Shown here: one piece after another, positions 9,014-18,526 of the stretch
Numbering within the stretch: the stretch's first letter is position 1
Layout: every line of letters begins with the position of its first letter
Origin: Robertmurraya kyonggiensis
GTDB lineage: Bacteria; Bacillota; Bacilli; Bacillales; Cytobacillaceae
Reading direction: 5' to 3'
DNA: 64,000 nucleotides
NCBI RefSeq assembly: GCF_005116465.1
Contig: NZ_SWBM01000002.1
Location: 248,001 to 312,000 of the forward strand
Made by a program: the position numbers and the translations under genes
The notes under the pieces: generated by a model
The model's database searches: none
What the model saw: the letters and a program-made list of their open reading frames with translations, nothing else
Told to the model about the DNA's origin: nothing

Positions 9014-9310
9014 CAAATTGTTTAAAAGGATAGTAGATTTTTTGAAATTTTTGTCAATTAAGTCTTTCAAAAATGTACTGAAAATGCCATATTTAAACAG
9101 GTGAATGGGCAGAATCTCATAAGTCTACTAGACATGCGGCAAGACAACATAGATTCACTTAAAATATCGAATTGGTGGATTTTCCCCCAACTTGCATTAC
9201 CTCACCATACGCGGTAAAATGTCCAATAGACTAATTAGGTACCTGGTACCGTTCGTGGACAGTGTTCGCCTGAGACGGACAGGTGATAGATAGAAAGGGT
9301 TGTAATTGAG
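9014..9310. other. Gap between rsfA and the DUF1450 gene; short dispersed-type element at 9237-9288
   Basis: Apart from the rsfA promoter candidate, this stretch holds only a compact segment that begins with the nested palindrome GGTACCTGGTACC and continues through GTTCGTGGACAGTG to CGGACAGGTGA. It resembles short intergenic repeats of Bacillaceae, but a second full copy was not found in this window. Confidence 0.35.
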
Positions 9311-9538
9311 ATGGCAAACGAATTTCGGGTTTGCGATGATTGTCAGGCTGTAAATTTAAAGACGTTGATTCCAAAATTAAAGGATATCGACCCAGATGCA
9401 AAGATTGAAATTGGCTGTCAATCTTATTGTGGCCCAGGACGTAAAAAAACATTTGCATTCGTAAATAATCGCCCATTAGCGGCTTTAACAGAAGAAGAAT
9501 TAATGGACAAAGTGAACGCTAAATTAAATAAAGCTTAA
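9311..9538 (+). CDS. DUF1450 family protein (YuzB-like)
   Basis: This 75-residue protein has four cysteines: CDDCQ near the N-terminus and [12 protein letters not shown] in the middle. The layout is typical of DUF1450, a small family thought to bind metal or Fe-S but without proven function. It is a single gene between two terminators. Confidence 0.85.
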   Translation: MANEFRVCDDCQAVNLKTLIPKLKDIDPDAKIEIGCQSYCGPGRKKTFAFVNNRPLAALTEEELMDKVNAKLNKA

Positions 9539-9549
9539 GTCTAGGCTAG

Positions 9550-9593
9550 AAAAATCACCTTCATTTCCTGCGAAAAATAGAAGGTGATTTTTT
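9550..9593 (+). terminator. Terminator after the DUF1450 gene
   Basis: A 12-bp perfect stem (AAAATCACCTTC with GAAGGTGATTTT) is followed by TT and a loop of about 17 bases. Confidence 0.8.
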
Positions 9594-9834
9594 CTTCGCA
9601 AAAATCTAGAAAATCGAACTAGGGATAGAGACCTATGTCCGATTATTTTTGTCGAAACTCAAAAGTTTTTTTCTAAATTTGTAATGAATTGTAAATCGAA
9701 CAAGGATATAATGAATAACAAGTTGAGATTTACATAGTCGATTACAAAATTTTAGAGTTAGCGAATGGTCCAGTTTTTTCAAAAAAGCTGCTGACCAAGG
9801 CACTTGCGCTGTTCTGCCAGGAAAGGGGTAAAAG

Positions 9835-11139
9835 ATGCATTACTCTGAACAAAAACTAACAGAAGAAAAAGTTTTTAAAGATCCTGTTCATCGCTATGTA
9901 CATGTACGTGATCAAGTTATTTGGGATTTAATCGGCACGAAAGAATTTCAAAGACTTAGAAGAATTAAACAGCTCGGAACGACATTTTTGACCTTTCATG
10001 GGGCAGAGCATAGCCGTTTTAACCATTCATTAGGTGTATATGAGATCATCCGTAGAATTGTTGATGACGTTTTTGATGATCGACCGAAGTGGAACAAAGA
10101 GGACAGGCTTCTATCTCTTTGTGCAGGCTTACTTCATGACCTAGGACACGGCCCTTTTTCCCACTCCTTTGAAAAAGTATTTGACCTCGATCATGAGCAT
10201 TTTACACAAGAAATCATTTTGGGAAATACGGAAGTGAATGACGTTTTAACAAAGGTGGAACCTGATTTTCCAAAAAGAGTCGCAGAAGTGATCGGGAAGA
10301 CTTCAGCGAACAAAATCGTCATTAGCTTAATCTCCAGTCAAATTGATGCGGACAGGATGGATTACCTGCAAAGAGATGCCTATTTTACCGGAGTAAGCTA
10401 TGGTCAATTTGATATGGAAAGAATCTTGCGTGTCATGCGTCCACATGAGGATCAAGTTGTGATCAAGCAGACGGGAATGCATGCGGTTGAAGATTACATC
10501 ATGAGCCGTTATCAAATGTATTGGCAAGTGTATTTTCACCCGGTCACACGCAGTGCAGAAGTGATTTTGACGAAGATTCTCCATAGAGTGAAGGAATTGT
10601 ACCAAAAGGGTTACCAATTTAAACAAGAGCCAACCCATTTTACGGCGTTTTTTGAAAATACTCTTACTTTAGAAGACTACTTAAAGCTCGATGAGTCGAT
10701 TCTCTTTTATTATTTTCAAGTGTGGCAGGATGAAGCGGATGAGATTTTAAGTGATTTATGTCTTCGATTTGTTAATCGTAATCTTTTTAAATATGTGGAG
10801 TTTGACCCAGCGAAAGAGTATAAGAAGCTAGCTGAGCTATCTACTCTTTTTGAAAAAGCGGGCATTAATCCTGACTATTATTTAGTGGTCGATTCTTCAT
10901 CTGACTTGCCATATGATTTTTACCGCCCAGGGGAAGAGGAAGAAAGACTACCGATTCATTTGTTGATGAAGAGCGGGGAAATTCGTGAGTTATCTAGAGA
11001 ATCAGAAATTGTTGATGCTATTTCGGGGAAAAGAAGAACGGATCACAAGCTTTATTTTCCAGAGGACATGTTAAAGGACGATAAGACAAAGAAAAATATA
11101 AAGAAACAGATTCGAATGCTGTTAGATATGAGGAGTTGA
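9835..11139 (+). CDS. ywfO: HD-domain phosphohydrolase YwfO
   Basis: This protein of 434 residues contains a dGTPase-like HD domain. The metal-binding residues are visible in RFNHSLGVYEI (His), LLHDLGHGPFSHSFE (His-Asp) and SSQIDADRMDYL (Asp). B. subtilis YwfO is a related nucleotide triphosphohydrolase. The ATG at 9835 follows GAAAGGGGT. The gene ends seven bases before ywgA, so they form an operon, as in B. subtilis. The exact substrate cannot be told from sequence. Confidence 0.88.
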   Translation: MHYSEQKLTEEKVFKDPVHRYVHVRDQVIWDLIGTKEFQRLRRIKQLGTTFLTFHGAEHSRFNHSLGVYEIIRRIVDDVFDDRPKWNKEDRLLSLCAGLLHDLGHGPFSHSFEKVFDLDHEHFTQEIILGNTEVNDVLTKVEPDFPKRVAEVIGKTSANKIVISLISSQIDADRMDYLQRDAYFTGVSYGQFDMERILRVMRPHEDQVVIKQTGMHAVEDYIMSRYQMYWQVYFHPVTRSAEVILTKILHRVKELYQKGYQFKQEPTHFTAFFENTLTLEDYLKLDESILFYYFQVWQDEADEILSDLCLRFVNRNLFKYVEFDPAKEYKKLAELSTLFEKAGINPDYYLVVDSSSDLPYDFYRPGEEEERLPIHLLMKSGEIRELSRESEIVDAISGKRRTDHKLYFPEDMLKDDKTKKNIKKQIRMLLDMRS

Positions 11140-11146
11140 GCTTTTC

Positions 11147-11656
11147 GTGTTAAAGGATCATGCTAAGTTGATGCAGGCCATTGCTGCTTCAGGGGAAATT
11201 ATTGGTCGTAAAAAGCTGCAGAAAATGATTTATATTGCTAAAAAAGTTACTTTCCCGTTCCAAGAGAGATTTCAATTCCATTTTTACGGACCGTACTCAG
11301 AGGAGCTCACTTTACGTGTGGAAGAGCTTTGCAATATGGGCTTTCTTGATGAGGTCAAGGAAAAAAAGGGTGGCTATTATCAGTATCGCTACACATTAAC
11401 GGACAATGGAAAAGAATTCTTGAGTTTAAATGAAGTCGAGATGCCTTATTTAGAAGATTGTCTAACTGATATGAACGGACAGAATGCTAGATTTCTTGAA
11501 CTTGTTTCGACGGTTTTGTATTTTGATAACTTAGAGAAGGACGAGGTTATTGAAAAGGTATTTACGTTGAAAAAGAAACAAAATTATACGATGGATGAAA
11601 TCATTCAAGCGTACCAGTATATTGAAGAGCTACAAACAAAAGTTAAGCAGAATTAA
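11147..11656 (+). CDS. ywgA: YwgA family protein
   Basis: This 169-residue protein starts at GTG with GAGGAG upstream. It looks like a small winged-helix fold: KLMQAIAASGEIIGRKKLQKMIY, then FYGPYSEEL and a beta-wing with KKGGYYQYRYTLTDNG, a pattern found in YwgA and in phage-type regulators. It is co-transcribed with the HD phosphohydrolase. The function is unknown. Confidence 0.8.
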   Translation: MLKDHAKLMQAIAASGEIIGRKKLQKMIYIAKKVTFPFQERFQFHFYGPYSEELTLRVEELCNMGFLDEVKEKKGGYYQYRYTLTDNGKEFLSLNEVEMPYLEDCLTDMNGQNARFLELVSTVLYFDNLEKDEVIEKVFTLKKKQNYTMDEIIQAYQYIEELQTKVKQN

Positions 11657-11665
11657 TGTAGCAAG

Positions 11666-11697
11666 ATGGACGTGTGCACAGGCATACGTCCATTTTT
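11666..11697 (+). terminator. Terminator after ywgA
   Basis: A 9-bp stem (ATGGACGTG with CATACGTCCAT, one bulge) is followed by TTTTT. Confidence 0.75.
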
Positions 11698-11768
11698 GTA
11701 TAGTTTTAGGTTTTTCAAAGAAACTAATATAAGAGACATAAAAAACCTAAAAAAGGAGACGGACTTAT

Positions 11769-12272
11769 ATGATTGTTCGATTTTTAAGAGAGAGTACAAT
11801 TGCTTCTTGGTTATTATTAATTCTGAGATTGTATTGGGGATACAGTTGGCTCATCGCTGGTTGGGGGAAATTAACCGGTGGCTTCGATGCCAGTGGCTTT
11901 CTAAAAGGGGCAGTTGCCAATCCAGTATCAGGAACGAATGGTGTGGTGTACGGTTGGTGGGTATCATTCCTCGAAAGATTTGCGCTACCAAATTCGGGCC
12001 TGTTTAATATGATGATCCCTTGGGGCGAATTTCTGGTTGGATTAGGGTTAATTTTGGGATGCTTAACAACAATTGCTGCATTCTTCGGTATTCTCATGAA
12101 TTTTAGCTTCTTATTATCAGGAACCATCTCTCACAATCCAACCGATATTTTGATGGGAGTGATCATCCTGGTGTCCGGATACAACGCTGGTCGAATCGGT
12201 TTAGATTACTTTTTAGGGCGATTTTTTAAAAGAGATACATCCTTGGAACGAAGACCAATTGGTGAACGTTAA
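11769..12272 (+). CDS. DoxX/DoxD-family membrane protein
   Basis: This integral membrane protein of 167 residues has four predicted helices (about 11-31, 88-108, 110-132 and 134-155). The N-terminal LRLYWGYSWLIAGWGKLTGGFDASG and the internal NPTDILMG fit the DoxX-like family that includes thiosulfate:quinone oxidoreductase small subunits. Many members are uncharacterised, so an oxidoreductase role is not claimed. AAAAGGAGA precedes the ATG. Confidence 0.8.
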   Translation: MIVRFLRESTIASWLLLILRLYWGYSWLIAGWGKLTGGFDASGFLKGAVANPVSGTNGVVYGWWVSFLERFALPNSGLFNMMIPWGEFLVGLGLILGCLTTIAAFFGILMNFSFLLSGTISHNPTDILMGVIILVSGYNAGRIGLDYFLGRFFKRDTSLERRPIGER

Positions 12273-12276
12273 TAGT

Positions 12277-12318
12277 AAAAATGGCGTGTTGACCGAATTG
12301 GTTTACACGCCATTTTTT
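12277..12318. terminator. Bidirectional terminator between the DoxX gene and ywhB
   Basis: A perfect stem (AAAAATGGCGTGT with ACACGCCATTTTT) encloses a 15-base loop and serves convergent genes. Confidence 0.85.
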
Positions 12319-12322
12319 AATC

Positions 12323-12508
12323 TTATTGGTCACTTAGACGTTTTCCGCCTACCGCATAATGATTTTTGGACATTTCTTCGATAAAGACTACGATCGCTTC
12401 TTCCTTCGCACCTGTTGTTTCTTTAACTGCTTCAGTGACTTTTTCTACGAGCTCCTTCTTTTGCTCTTCTGTACGACCTTCTAGCATTTTCACAGTAACG
12501 TATGGCAT
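12323..12508 (-). CDS. ywhB: 4-oxalocrotonate tautomerase family protein YwhB
   Basis: This tautomerase has 61 residues. The ATG at 12508 is chosen because it places the catalytic proline directly after the removed methionine (MPYVTVKMLEGR) and is preceded by GGAGG; a longer frame would bury that proline. The mature enzyme acts as a hexamer on enol-keto substrates; the physiological substrate of YwhB is not known. Confidence 0.92.
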   Translation of the reverse strand: MPYVTVKMLEGRTEEQKKELVEKVTEAVKETTGAKEEAIVVFIEEMSKNHYAVGGKRLSDQ

Positions 12509-12682
12509 GAATGAAACCTCCTTATGTGTCATATAAGTGATCGTTCCATATTTTTAAAAGAGATGCAAGTACAAGCTAGCCTCCTTTTTCACTTTGAGGA
12601 GAGAATCATGTATACTTTAGACAGATACGAATGCCTTGTAGAGAAAAAATACATATAAAAATATAGAAGAGGAGTTTTGCGG

Positions 12683-13348
12683 TTGGAGAATCTTGAAAGA
12701 TTTTTAGCGTTCCCGTTGGAACAGCTTCCTTACGTAATCATAACTTTGATCATTGCATTTACTGTGCATGAATTTGCCCATGCTTATGTGGCTTACAGAT
12801 TTGGTGACTCAACGGCAAAAAAGCAAGGTAGATTAACGCTAAATCCGATTCAGCATTTGGATCCACTCGGAACGATTCTACTCTTTATTGCTGGATTTGG
12901 ATGGGCAAGACCAGTCCCTGTTAATCGCTTTTTCTTTAAGAACCCACGTTTAGCAGGAGTTCTAGTCTCTGTTGCTGGTCCTATTAGCAATCTGCTCATG
13001 GCATGTTTAGGCTTTATCATTTGGTACGGATTAGTCGGAACAGGACTAGCTGAAGGAATGCCAGAGTATGTGCCTAATTTCTTTGATACTTTCATTTACT
13101 TGAACATGCTCTTATTTGTGTTCAATTTATTGCCTTTCCCACCGTTAGACGGATACCGCATCATTGAAGACTTAGTTCCGGGGAATATACGTCCAAAGAT
13201 GACACAATTTGAACAGTATGGTTCATTAATATTTCTCATACTCGTCATAACGCCATTGGATCAATTTACGATCCACCCAATTTTAAATATAGTGATTCCA
13301 TTTTTTATGGAAGGGCTGAATAGTTATTTCTACAATTTGTTAACTTAG
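12683..13348 (+). CDS. ywhC: Site-2 protease family (M50) membrane metalloprotease YwhC
   Basis: This polytopic protein of about 221 residues carries zinc motif HEFAH (in FTVHEFAHAYVAYRFGD) inside the first helix region, and the second metal-ligand motif NLLPFPPLDG near residue 150. This is the compact M50 type without PDZ domain. TTG at 12683 is preferred because GAGGAG lies eight bases upstream; a TTG at 12677 is too close to that site. It clusters with ywhD as in B. subtilis. No substrate can be inferred. Confidence 0.88.
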   Translation: MENLERFLAFPLEQLPYVIITLIIAFTVHEFAHAYVAYRFGDSTAKKQGRLTLNPIQHLDPLGTILLFIAGFGWARPVPVNRFFFKNPRLAGVLVSVAGPISNLLMACLGFIIWYGLVGTGLAEGMPEYVPNFFDTFIYLNMLLFVFNLLPFPPLDGYRIIEDLVPGNIRPKMTQFEQYGSLIFLILVITPLDQFTIHPILNIVIPFFMEGLNSYFYNLLT

Positions 13349-13369
13349 CAAAAAAGGAGTGAAAATCCA

Positions 13370-13876
13370 ATGACTGAGAAGAAAAAAAGCATTGGTTTCA
13401 ATATTATTAAAAGCGATCCAACGGATGGCCATAAAGGCTACGGAATTGGAGCATTAAGTTTAGACAACGTTTCCCCCGTTATCATTGATGTAGAAGAAGG
13501 GGAAGCGGTCGTTGACATTGGCGCGATGCATGCAAGAAGTGTAGTTGAAAAAGGCATCAAATTTTTAAAAACGAAAGAGGAAGTCCCAAATGGAAAGCCG
13601 TATTGGCTAGTTTGGGTGACAATTGATAGAAAAGAAGAGGGACCTTACTATGCTGGTGTGACAGCGTGTGAGATGACGGTGGATCGTTCAATTCGTCGAG
13701 GTTATAAATCCCTTCCTGAGCACGTAAATCGTATGGATAAGTCGTTGAAGAGACATATTATCGTAGAACATATGGATGATAAATCAAAGGGCATTTTAAC
13801 AGAATTTCTGAAAAAGCATGACCCAGGAATGTGGGAAAGATCCTCGCAACAATTGAAGGATGATCTAGCTGTTTAA
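13370..13876 (+). CDS. ywhD: YwhD family protein
   Basis: This 168-residue soluble protein keeps the B. subtilis position after ywhC. Features are KKKSIGFNIIKSDPTDGHKGYG at the N-terminus (given here in part), MHARSVVEKGIKF and VTACEMTVDRSIRRGYKSL. The family has no known function. AAAAAGGAGTG precedes the ATG. Confidence 0.85.
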   Translation: MTEKKKSIGFNIIKSDPTDGHKGYGIGALSLDNVSPVIIDVEEGEAVVDIGAMHARSVVEKGIKFLKTKEEVPNGKPYWLVWVTIDRKEEGPYYAGVTACEMTVDRSIRRGYKSLPEHVNRMDKSLKRHIIVEHMDDKSKGILTEFLKKHDPGMWERSSQQLKDDLAV

Positions 13877-13964
13877 AAGGGACTTTTCGTAAATTCTTAC
13901 GTAGACAAACTTAGTAAAAAAATGTAAACTACGGACAGCGAAACACGCTGTAGTACTAGGACAT

Positions 13965-14000
13965 GAAAAGCCTCAAGGGTTGAATCCCTTGAGGCTTTTC
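13965..14000. terminator. Bidirectional terminator between ywhD and pbpG
   Basis: A perfect 15-bp stem (GAAAAGCCTCAAGGG with CCCTTGAGGCTTTTC) with a six-base loop lies between convergent genes. Confidence 0.9.
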
Positions 14001-14017
14001 ACTTTCATTATTTACGA

Positions 14018-16090
14018 TTAACTCCAATTAAGCAATTTCTTATACCATGGAACCTTTTCTTTTTTCTTCTTCGTTGGTTCCTCTTTAAGCGGTGCTTCTT
14101 CATCGGTAATATGCTCGGTACAATATTCAGTTGGTTCAGTCCCTGCAACATAATAGGTGAGCCTTTGAATCGGGCAATCTTCCGTGGCGAGCTTGCCGCT
14201 TTCTGGATTAATATAGACACCGACCGTTTCTTTCGGCGCTTTAAATGATTTGATTGGTTCGCCCTCTAACGCATCCTCCATAAAATGAACCCAGATTTTT
14301 TTCGCATAGGATTTTTCGGCAACGGACTCTATCGGATGCCCTTGGTCATATCCTGTCCAAACGGCTGTAACAAGCTGAGGTGTAAAGCCGATCATCCAGT
14401 TATCTGTATTGGTGGACCCTGATTTACCTGCGTAAATGCGGGTAATATCATTGATCACCGTATTTCCAGTAACACTTGTATAGCCGTTTAATTTTCGATC
14501 AAACATTCCTGTCATCATATGAGTCGTCACAAATGCGGCTTCTGGTCGTAATACTTGTTCACTCTCAGACCTGTATTCGTAAATGACGTCTCCGCGATGA
14601 TCCTCAACTCGAGTAATCAACACAGGTGTGACCTTCTTGCCTCCGTTGGCAAAATGACTGTAGGCGTTGGCCATTTCGAGTACACGAACACCAGATGTTC
14701 CTAACGCAAGAGAAGGGACCTTTTGTAAATCGGTTGAAATACCTAATTTTTTCGCTGTCTCCACAAGCGTCTCTTCACCGAGGAATAAATGTGTTTTAAC
14801 AGCAAAAACGTTATCGGATAAGGCAATGGCCTGCGCCATCGTAATTTCATCATTCGCATACAGATTATTGTAATTATGTGGCGTGTATTCGGGCTGATTG
14901 TTATCAAGTCGGAACGTTGTCAGCTCGCTCCGCATTGTAGTCGATGGCGTAAAGCCTTGTTCAATGGCTGCATAATATAAGAACGGTTTCATGGTTGAAC
15001 CAGGTTGGCGAACCGCTTGTGTCGCCCGATTAAATGGGCTCTCCTGATAATTTCTTCCGCCGACCATTGCTTTCACATAGCCATTTTTGGGATTCATCGC
15101 AACAAAGCCCACCTGAATAGCAGAATCCTTGTCGACCAATTGCTCAATATTTTTTTCGGCAGCCTCCTGCTGCTTCGTATCTAAAGTAGTATAGACACGT
15201 AAACCGCCAAGCTCAATCGTGCGCTCGTCCAAATGTAGAACATTTTTTAAGGCACTTTTGACTGCATCCTGAAAATATGGGGCAATTTTTTCAACAGAAT
15301 GGGTATGCTCACCTGTAATCGATAGCTTCTGGTTGGAGGCAGTTTTTGCTTCCTCTTCCGTAATCCACTTTTCTTTTTTCATCGTTTTTAAAATTAACTG
15401 CTGACGATTCGTCGCTTTTTCCAATGAAGTAAGTGGTGAGTAATACGTTGGTCCTTTTGGAATTCCCGCAAGCATAGCAGCTTCCGCCAAAGAAAGATCG
15501 GAAGCATGTTTTCCAAAATAAAATTGGCTGGCGGCCTCTGCTCCGTATGCTCCTTCACCGTAATAGATCGTATTTAAATAGCCTTCTAAAATCTCGTCTT
15601 TTGAATAGTTCATTTCAATCCGCAAAGTATAGAAAGCCTCGAGTATCTTTCTTTTCCATGTTTTTTCGTGCTCAAGGAATAGATTTCGGGCATATTGCTG
15701 ACTGATGGTGCTTGCTCCTTGTACCTTATCCAGAGCTTTCAGATCGGCAAGTGCGGCACCGGCAATTCTTTTTAAATCAAAGCCATGGTGATTATAAAAG
15801 CTTCGATCCTCAATTGCTAATGTTGCTTCCACAAGCTCAGGTGCAATTTCATCAAGGGCAACCCAATAACGCTTTTGTCCATTATGGCTTTCTCCAATTA
15901 ATGTCCCATCATCTGAATAATAAAGGGAGGATTGAGGTACAGAAAGCGGTGGTGGGCCAAGAATTTTTGCGTAGATCAGGATACCTGCATATAAAATCAA
16001 AACGAGCGCTACTCCGATTGACCCTACAATGAGCAACGCTCGTAAATATTTAATTGTTCTTCGAAACCGCTGGTCCGTCATCAGTTCCAT
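14018..16090 (-). CDS. pbpG: Class A penicillin-binding protein, PBP2d type
   Basis: This bifunctional peptidoglycan synthase has 690 residues. Order: short cytoplasmic tail, one membrane anchor (about residues 18-40), a GT51 glycosyltransferase domain with catalytic Glu in IEDRSFYNHHGFD, then a transpeptidase with SxxK in GSTMKPF, SDN, and KSG in GKSGSTNTD (KSG replaces the commoner KTG). The C-terminus is Glu/Lys-rich. In B. subtilis pbpG is made in the forespore and helps germ-cell-wall synthesis. GGGGGTGG precedes the ATG. A forespore-like promoter lies upstream. Confidence 0.92.
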   Translation of the reverse strand: MELMTDQRFRRTIKYLRALLIVGSIGVALVLILYAGILIYAKILGPPPLSVPQSSLYYSDDGTLIGESHNGQKRYWVALDEIAPELVEATLAIEDRSFYNHHGFDLKRIAGAALADLKALDKVQGASTISQQYARNLFLEHEKTWKRKILEAFYTLRIEMNYSKDEILEGYLNTIYYGEGAYGAEAASQFYFGKHASDLSLAEAAMLAGIPKGPTYYSPLTSLEKATNRQQLILKTMKKEKWITEEEAKTASNQKLSITGEHTHSVEKIAPYFQDAVKSALKNVLHLDERTIELGGLRVYTTLDTKQQEAAEKNIEQLVDKDSAIQVGFVAMNPKNGYVKAMVGGRNYQESPFNRATQAVRQPGSTMKPFLYYAAIEQGFTPSTTMRSELTTFRLDNNQPEYTPHNYNNLYANDEITMAQAIALSDNVFAVKTHLFLGEETLVETAKKLGISTDLQKVPSLALGTSGVRVLEMANAYSHFANGGKKVTPVLITRVEDHRGDVIYEYRSESEQVLRPEAAFVTTHMMTGMFDRKLNGYTSVTGNTVINDITRIYAGKSGSTNTDNWMIGFTPQLVTAVWTGYDQGHPIESVAEKSYAKKIWVHFMEDALEGEPIKSFKAPKETVGVYINPESGKLATEDCPIQRLTYYVAGTEPTEYCTEHITDEEAPLKEEPTKKKKEKVPWYKKLLNWS

Positions 16091-16127
16091 CGTGCCACCC
16101 CCATTTCTCCAAAAGTCTTTTATTACT

Positions 16128-16157
16128 CAGTATGAAAAAATTGGTAGAGTTTTAAAC
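16128..16157 (-). promoter_or_regulatory. Candidate forespore (sigma-G/F) promoter of pbpG
   Basis: On the minus strand GTTTA and CATACTG are separated by 18 bp, the same geometry as the rsfA candidate. Each hexamer has one deviation from the sigma-G consensus. Confidence 0.35.
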
Positions 16158-16282
16158 GTGTGGAGGGAAATTAAATTTCTTTCTTTTAAAATTGGCTAGA
16201 TTCAACTATAATTTTGTCATGTTTGCAAAAATGTTAGGGAATACTAGCCCGGAATAATCCTTTTAGGAAAGGGCTGAAGAAA

Positions 16283-17110
16283 ATGAGTATTTGGTTTACG
16301 GAGAAACAAACTGAGAACTTTGGCATCACGATGAAAGTGAAGCAAACCTTACATACCGAACAAACGGAATTTCAAAAGCTTGATATGATTGAGACAGAAG
16401 AGTGGGGCAATATGCTGCTCCTTGATGATATGGTTATGACATCCATTCGGGACGAATTTGTCTATCATGAAATGGTTGCGCATATTCCGTTGTTCACCCA
16501 TCCAAATCCCGAGCAGGTCTTGGTAGTTGGCGGGGGAGATGGTGGCGTCATCCGTGAAGTACTGAAGCACCCAAGTGTGAAAAAAGCGACGCTTGTGGAT
16601 ATCGATGGCAAGGTCATTGAATACTCGAAGAAGTTTTTGCCGGAGATTGCTGGAAAGCTCGATGACCCACGTGTGGAAGTGAAGGTCGATGATGGCTTTA
16701 TGCATATTGCAAAAAGTGAAAACGAATTTGATGTGATCATGGTCGACTCGACTGAGCCAGTCGGACCAGCAGTCAATCTTTTTACAAAAGGCTTCTACGC
16801 AGGGATCTCAAAAGCCCTAAAGGAAGACGGAATATTTGTCGCTCAATCAGACAATCCGTGGTTTAAAGCAGACCTTATTCGCAGCGTCCAAAAGGATGTA
16901 AAGGAGATTTTTCCGATTACCCGATTGTATATCGCGAACATTCCGACCTACCCAAGTGGGATGTGGGCTTTTACCATCGGTTCGAAAAAATATGATCCCC
17001 TTGAGGTAAGCGATGATCGCTTTCACGAGATTGAAACAAAGTACTATACGAAGGAATTACATAAGGCTGCCTTTGTCCTTCCCAAGTTCGTAAAAGATTT
17101 AGTAGAATGA
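16283..17110 (+). CDS. speE: Spermidine synthase
   Basis: This 275-residue aminopropyltransferase makes spermidine from putrescine and decarboxylated S-adenosylmethionine. It has the Rossmann motif [16 protein letters not shown], the acidic [12 protein letters not shown] that binds the cofactor, and DSTEPVGPA containing the catalytic aspartate. AAAGGG precedes the ATG. The next gene, speB, supplies putrescine from agmatine, so the pair forms a polyamine module, here separated by a dispersed repeat. Confidence 0.96.
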   Translation: MSIWFTEKQTENFGITMKVKQTLHTEQTEFQKLDMIETEEWGNMLLLDDMVMTSIRDEFVYHEMVAHIPLFTHPNPEQVLVVGGGDGGVIREVLKHPSVKKATLVDIDGKVIEYSKKFLPEIAGKLDDPRVEVKVDDGFMHIAKSENEFDVIMVDSTEPVGPAVNLFTKGFYAGISKALKEDGIFVAQSDNPWFKADLIRSVQKDVKEIFPITRLYIANIPTYPSGMWAFTIGSKKYDPLEVSDDRFHEIETKYYTKELHKAAFVLPKFVKDLVE

Positions 17111-17245
17111 GAAAAGCGCAAGGCGTCCGCCTAACGGCGTGAAGGTTGTTCTTTAACCTTCTCGACGGATTGGTTTATGACCAAGGAAAAAGCGTACTAT
17201 CTTTTTCACTCGAGCCGTTGGCGCCTGGAGCTAGACAATTCTCAA
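17109..17245. repeat. Dispersed Bacillaceae-type intergenic element between speE and speB
   Basis: The segment starts with GAGAAAAGCGCAAGGCG and ends with GGCGCCTGGAGCTAGACAA, with an inner hairpin (GAAGGTT...AACCTTC). Copy two at 44.84-45.0 kb shares the AAGCG start and the GGAGCTAG end but differs inside. Elements with these ends are common between genes in Bacillus and Geobacillus. Confidence 0.6.
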
Positions 17246-17308
17246 AGTCGAAATTTATACTTATCTATTTTATAAAGAAGAATTTTTGCATGTATGGAGG
17301 AAATTTTG

Positions 17309-18181
17309 ATGCGTTTTGATGAAGCTTATTCTGGAAATGTGTTTATTAAGAGTCACCCAAGTTTTGAAGAAAGCCAAGCTGTTCTTTACGGAATGCCGAT
17401 GGACTGGACTGTTAGCTATCGTCCTGGATCTCGTTTTGGCCCTACTCGTATTCGCGAGGTATCGATTGGACTTGAGGAATACAGTGCTTATCTAGACCGC
17501 GAGTTAGAAGATGTAAAATACTTTGACGCTGGAGATATTCCACTACCTTTCGGAAATCCGCAAAAGAGTCTTGATTTAATCGAAGAATACATTGATCAAT
17601 TATTGACAGAAGGGAAGTTTCCTCTAGGAATGGGTGGAGAACATCTCGTTTCTTGGCCAGTCATTAAAGCAATGTATAAAAAATATCCTGATTTAGCAAT
17701 TATCCATATGGATGCTCATACAGACTTGCGTACTGATTATGAAGGAGAGCCTCTTTCTCACTCAACGCCAATCCGCAAAGCAGCTGAGCTTATTGGTCCT
17801 AGCAATGTGTATTCTTTCGGAATTCGTTCAGGAATGAAAGAAGAATTTGAGTGGGCTAAAGAAGTGGGTATGCATATTTACAAATTCGATGTGCACCAGC
17901 CGTTAATGGAAGTTCTTCCGAAGCTTGCAGGTCGTCCAGTTTATGTAACGATTGACATTGATGTATTAGACCCAGCTCACGCTCCTGGAACAGGAACAGT
18001 CGATGCAGGTGGAATCACTTCAAGAGAGCTTCTTGCATCCATTCATGAAATTGCTCGTTCAAACGTGAAAGTGGTTGGAGCCGATTTAGTAGAGGTTGCC
18101 CCAATTTATGATCCATCTGAACAAACAGCAAACACAGCAAGCAAGCTTATCCGCGAAATGATTTTAGGCTTTGTAAAATAA
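17309..18181 (+). CDS. speB: Agmatinase
   Basis: This 290-residue ureohydrolase converts agmatine to putrescine and urea. Manganese ligands are visible in MGGEHLVSW, IHMDAHTDLR and TIDIDVLDPAHAPGTGT. The sequence is nearly that of B. subtilis SpeB. The ATG at 17309 follows GGAGGAAA; an ATG at 17294 lies before this site and is rejected. Confidence 0.97.
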   Translation: MRFDEAYSGNVFIKSHPSFEESQAVLYGMPMDWTVSYRPGSRFGPTRIREVSIGLEEYSAYLDRELEDVKYFDAGDIPLPFGNPQKSLDLIEEYIDQLLTEGKFPLGMGGEHLVSWPVIKAMYKKYPDLAIIHMDAHTDLRTDYEGEPLSHSTPIRKAAELIGPSNVYSFGIRSGMKEEFEWAKEVGMHIYKFDVHQPLMEVLPKLAGRPVYVTIDIDVLDPAHAPGTGTVDAGGITSRELLASIHEIARSNVKVVGADLVEVAPIYDPSEQTANTASKLIREMILGFVK

Positions 18182-18192
18182 GTGGTACAATG

Positions 18193-18228
18193 ATACAATC
18201 GGCGCTTTTGTTGCCGGTTGTATTTTTT
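18193..18228 (+). terminator. Terminator after speB
   Basis: A stem of about 10 bp (ATACAATCGGC with GCCGGTTGTAT) is followed by six T. Confidence 0.85.
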
Positions 18229-18264
18229 CGTCAACAAAGGTTCATATAATTTTAAAAATTTTTG

Positions 18265-18357
18265 GGCCATGAGGACAACTTTTTAGAGAATCTAAAGGAT
18301 AGTGTCCACATGAAGACAACTATTGGAAGAAATCCGAGAAACCTGTCTTCATGAAAT
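18265..18357 (+). repeat. Degenerate member of the GTCC..CATG palindrome family
   Basis: In the 345-bp gap between speB and ywiB, two palindromic boxes of the form TAGTGTCCACATGAAGACAA occur with GTC cores 41 bp apart (18304 and 18345). They match the palindrome of the 52-bp arrays at 22.3 and 31.5 kb. The rest of the gap holds only a weak promoter-like region near 18470-18490. Confidence 0.55.
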
Positions 18358-18526
18358 TTGGCGCGTATCTTTAATCATACTCCGCAACGTGGGTACCAGA
18401 TACCAAAAGAAGAGCAAAAAGTGTACATTCCACAAGATGTGCGGAAGGTACCACATCAAAAGGAATAATGATATAGTATTTCTATAGTTTGAAAAAAGAG
18501 CATAATGGAAGAAGGTAGTGTGTCTG

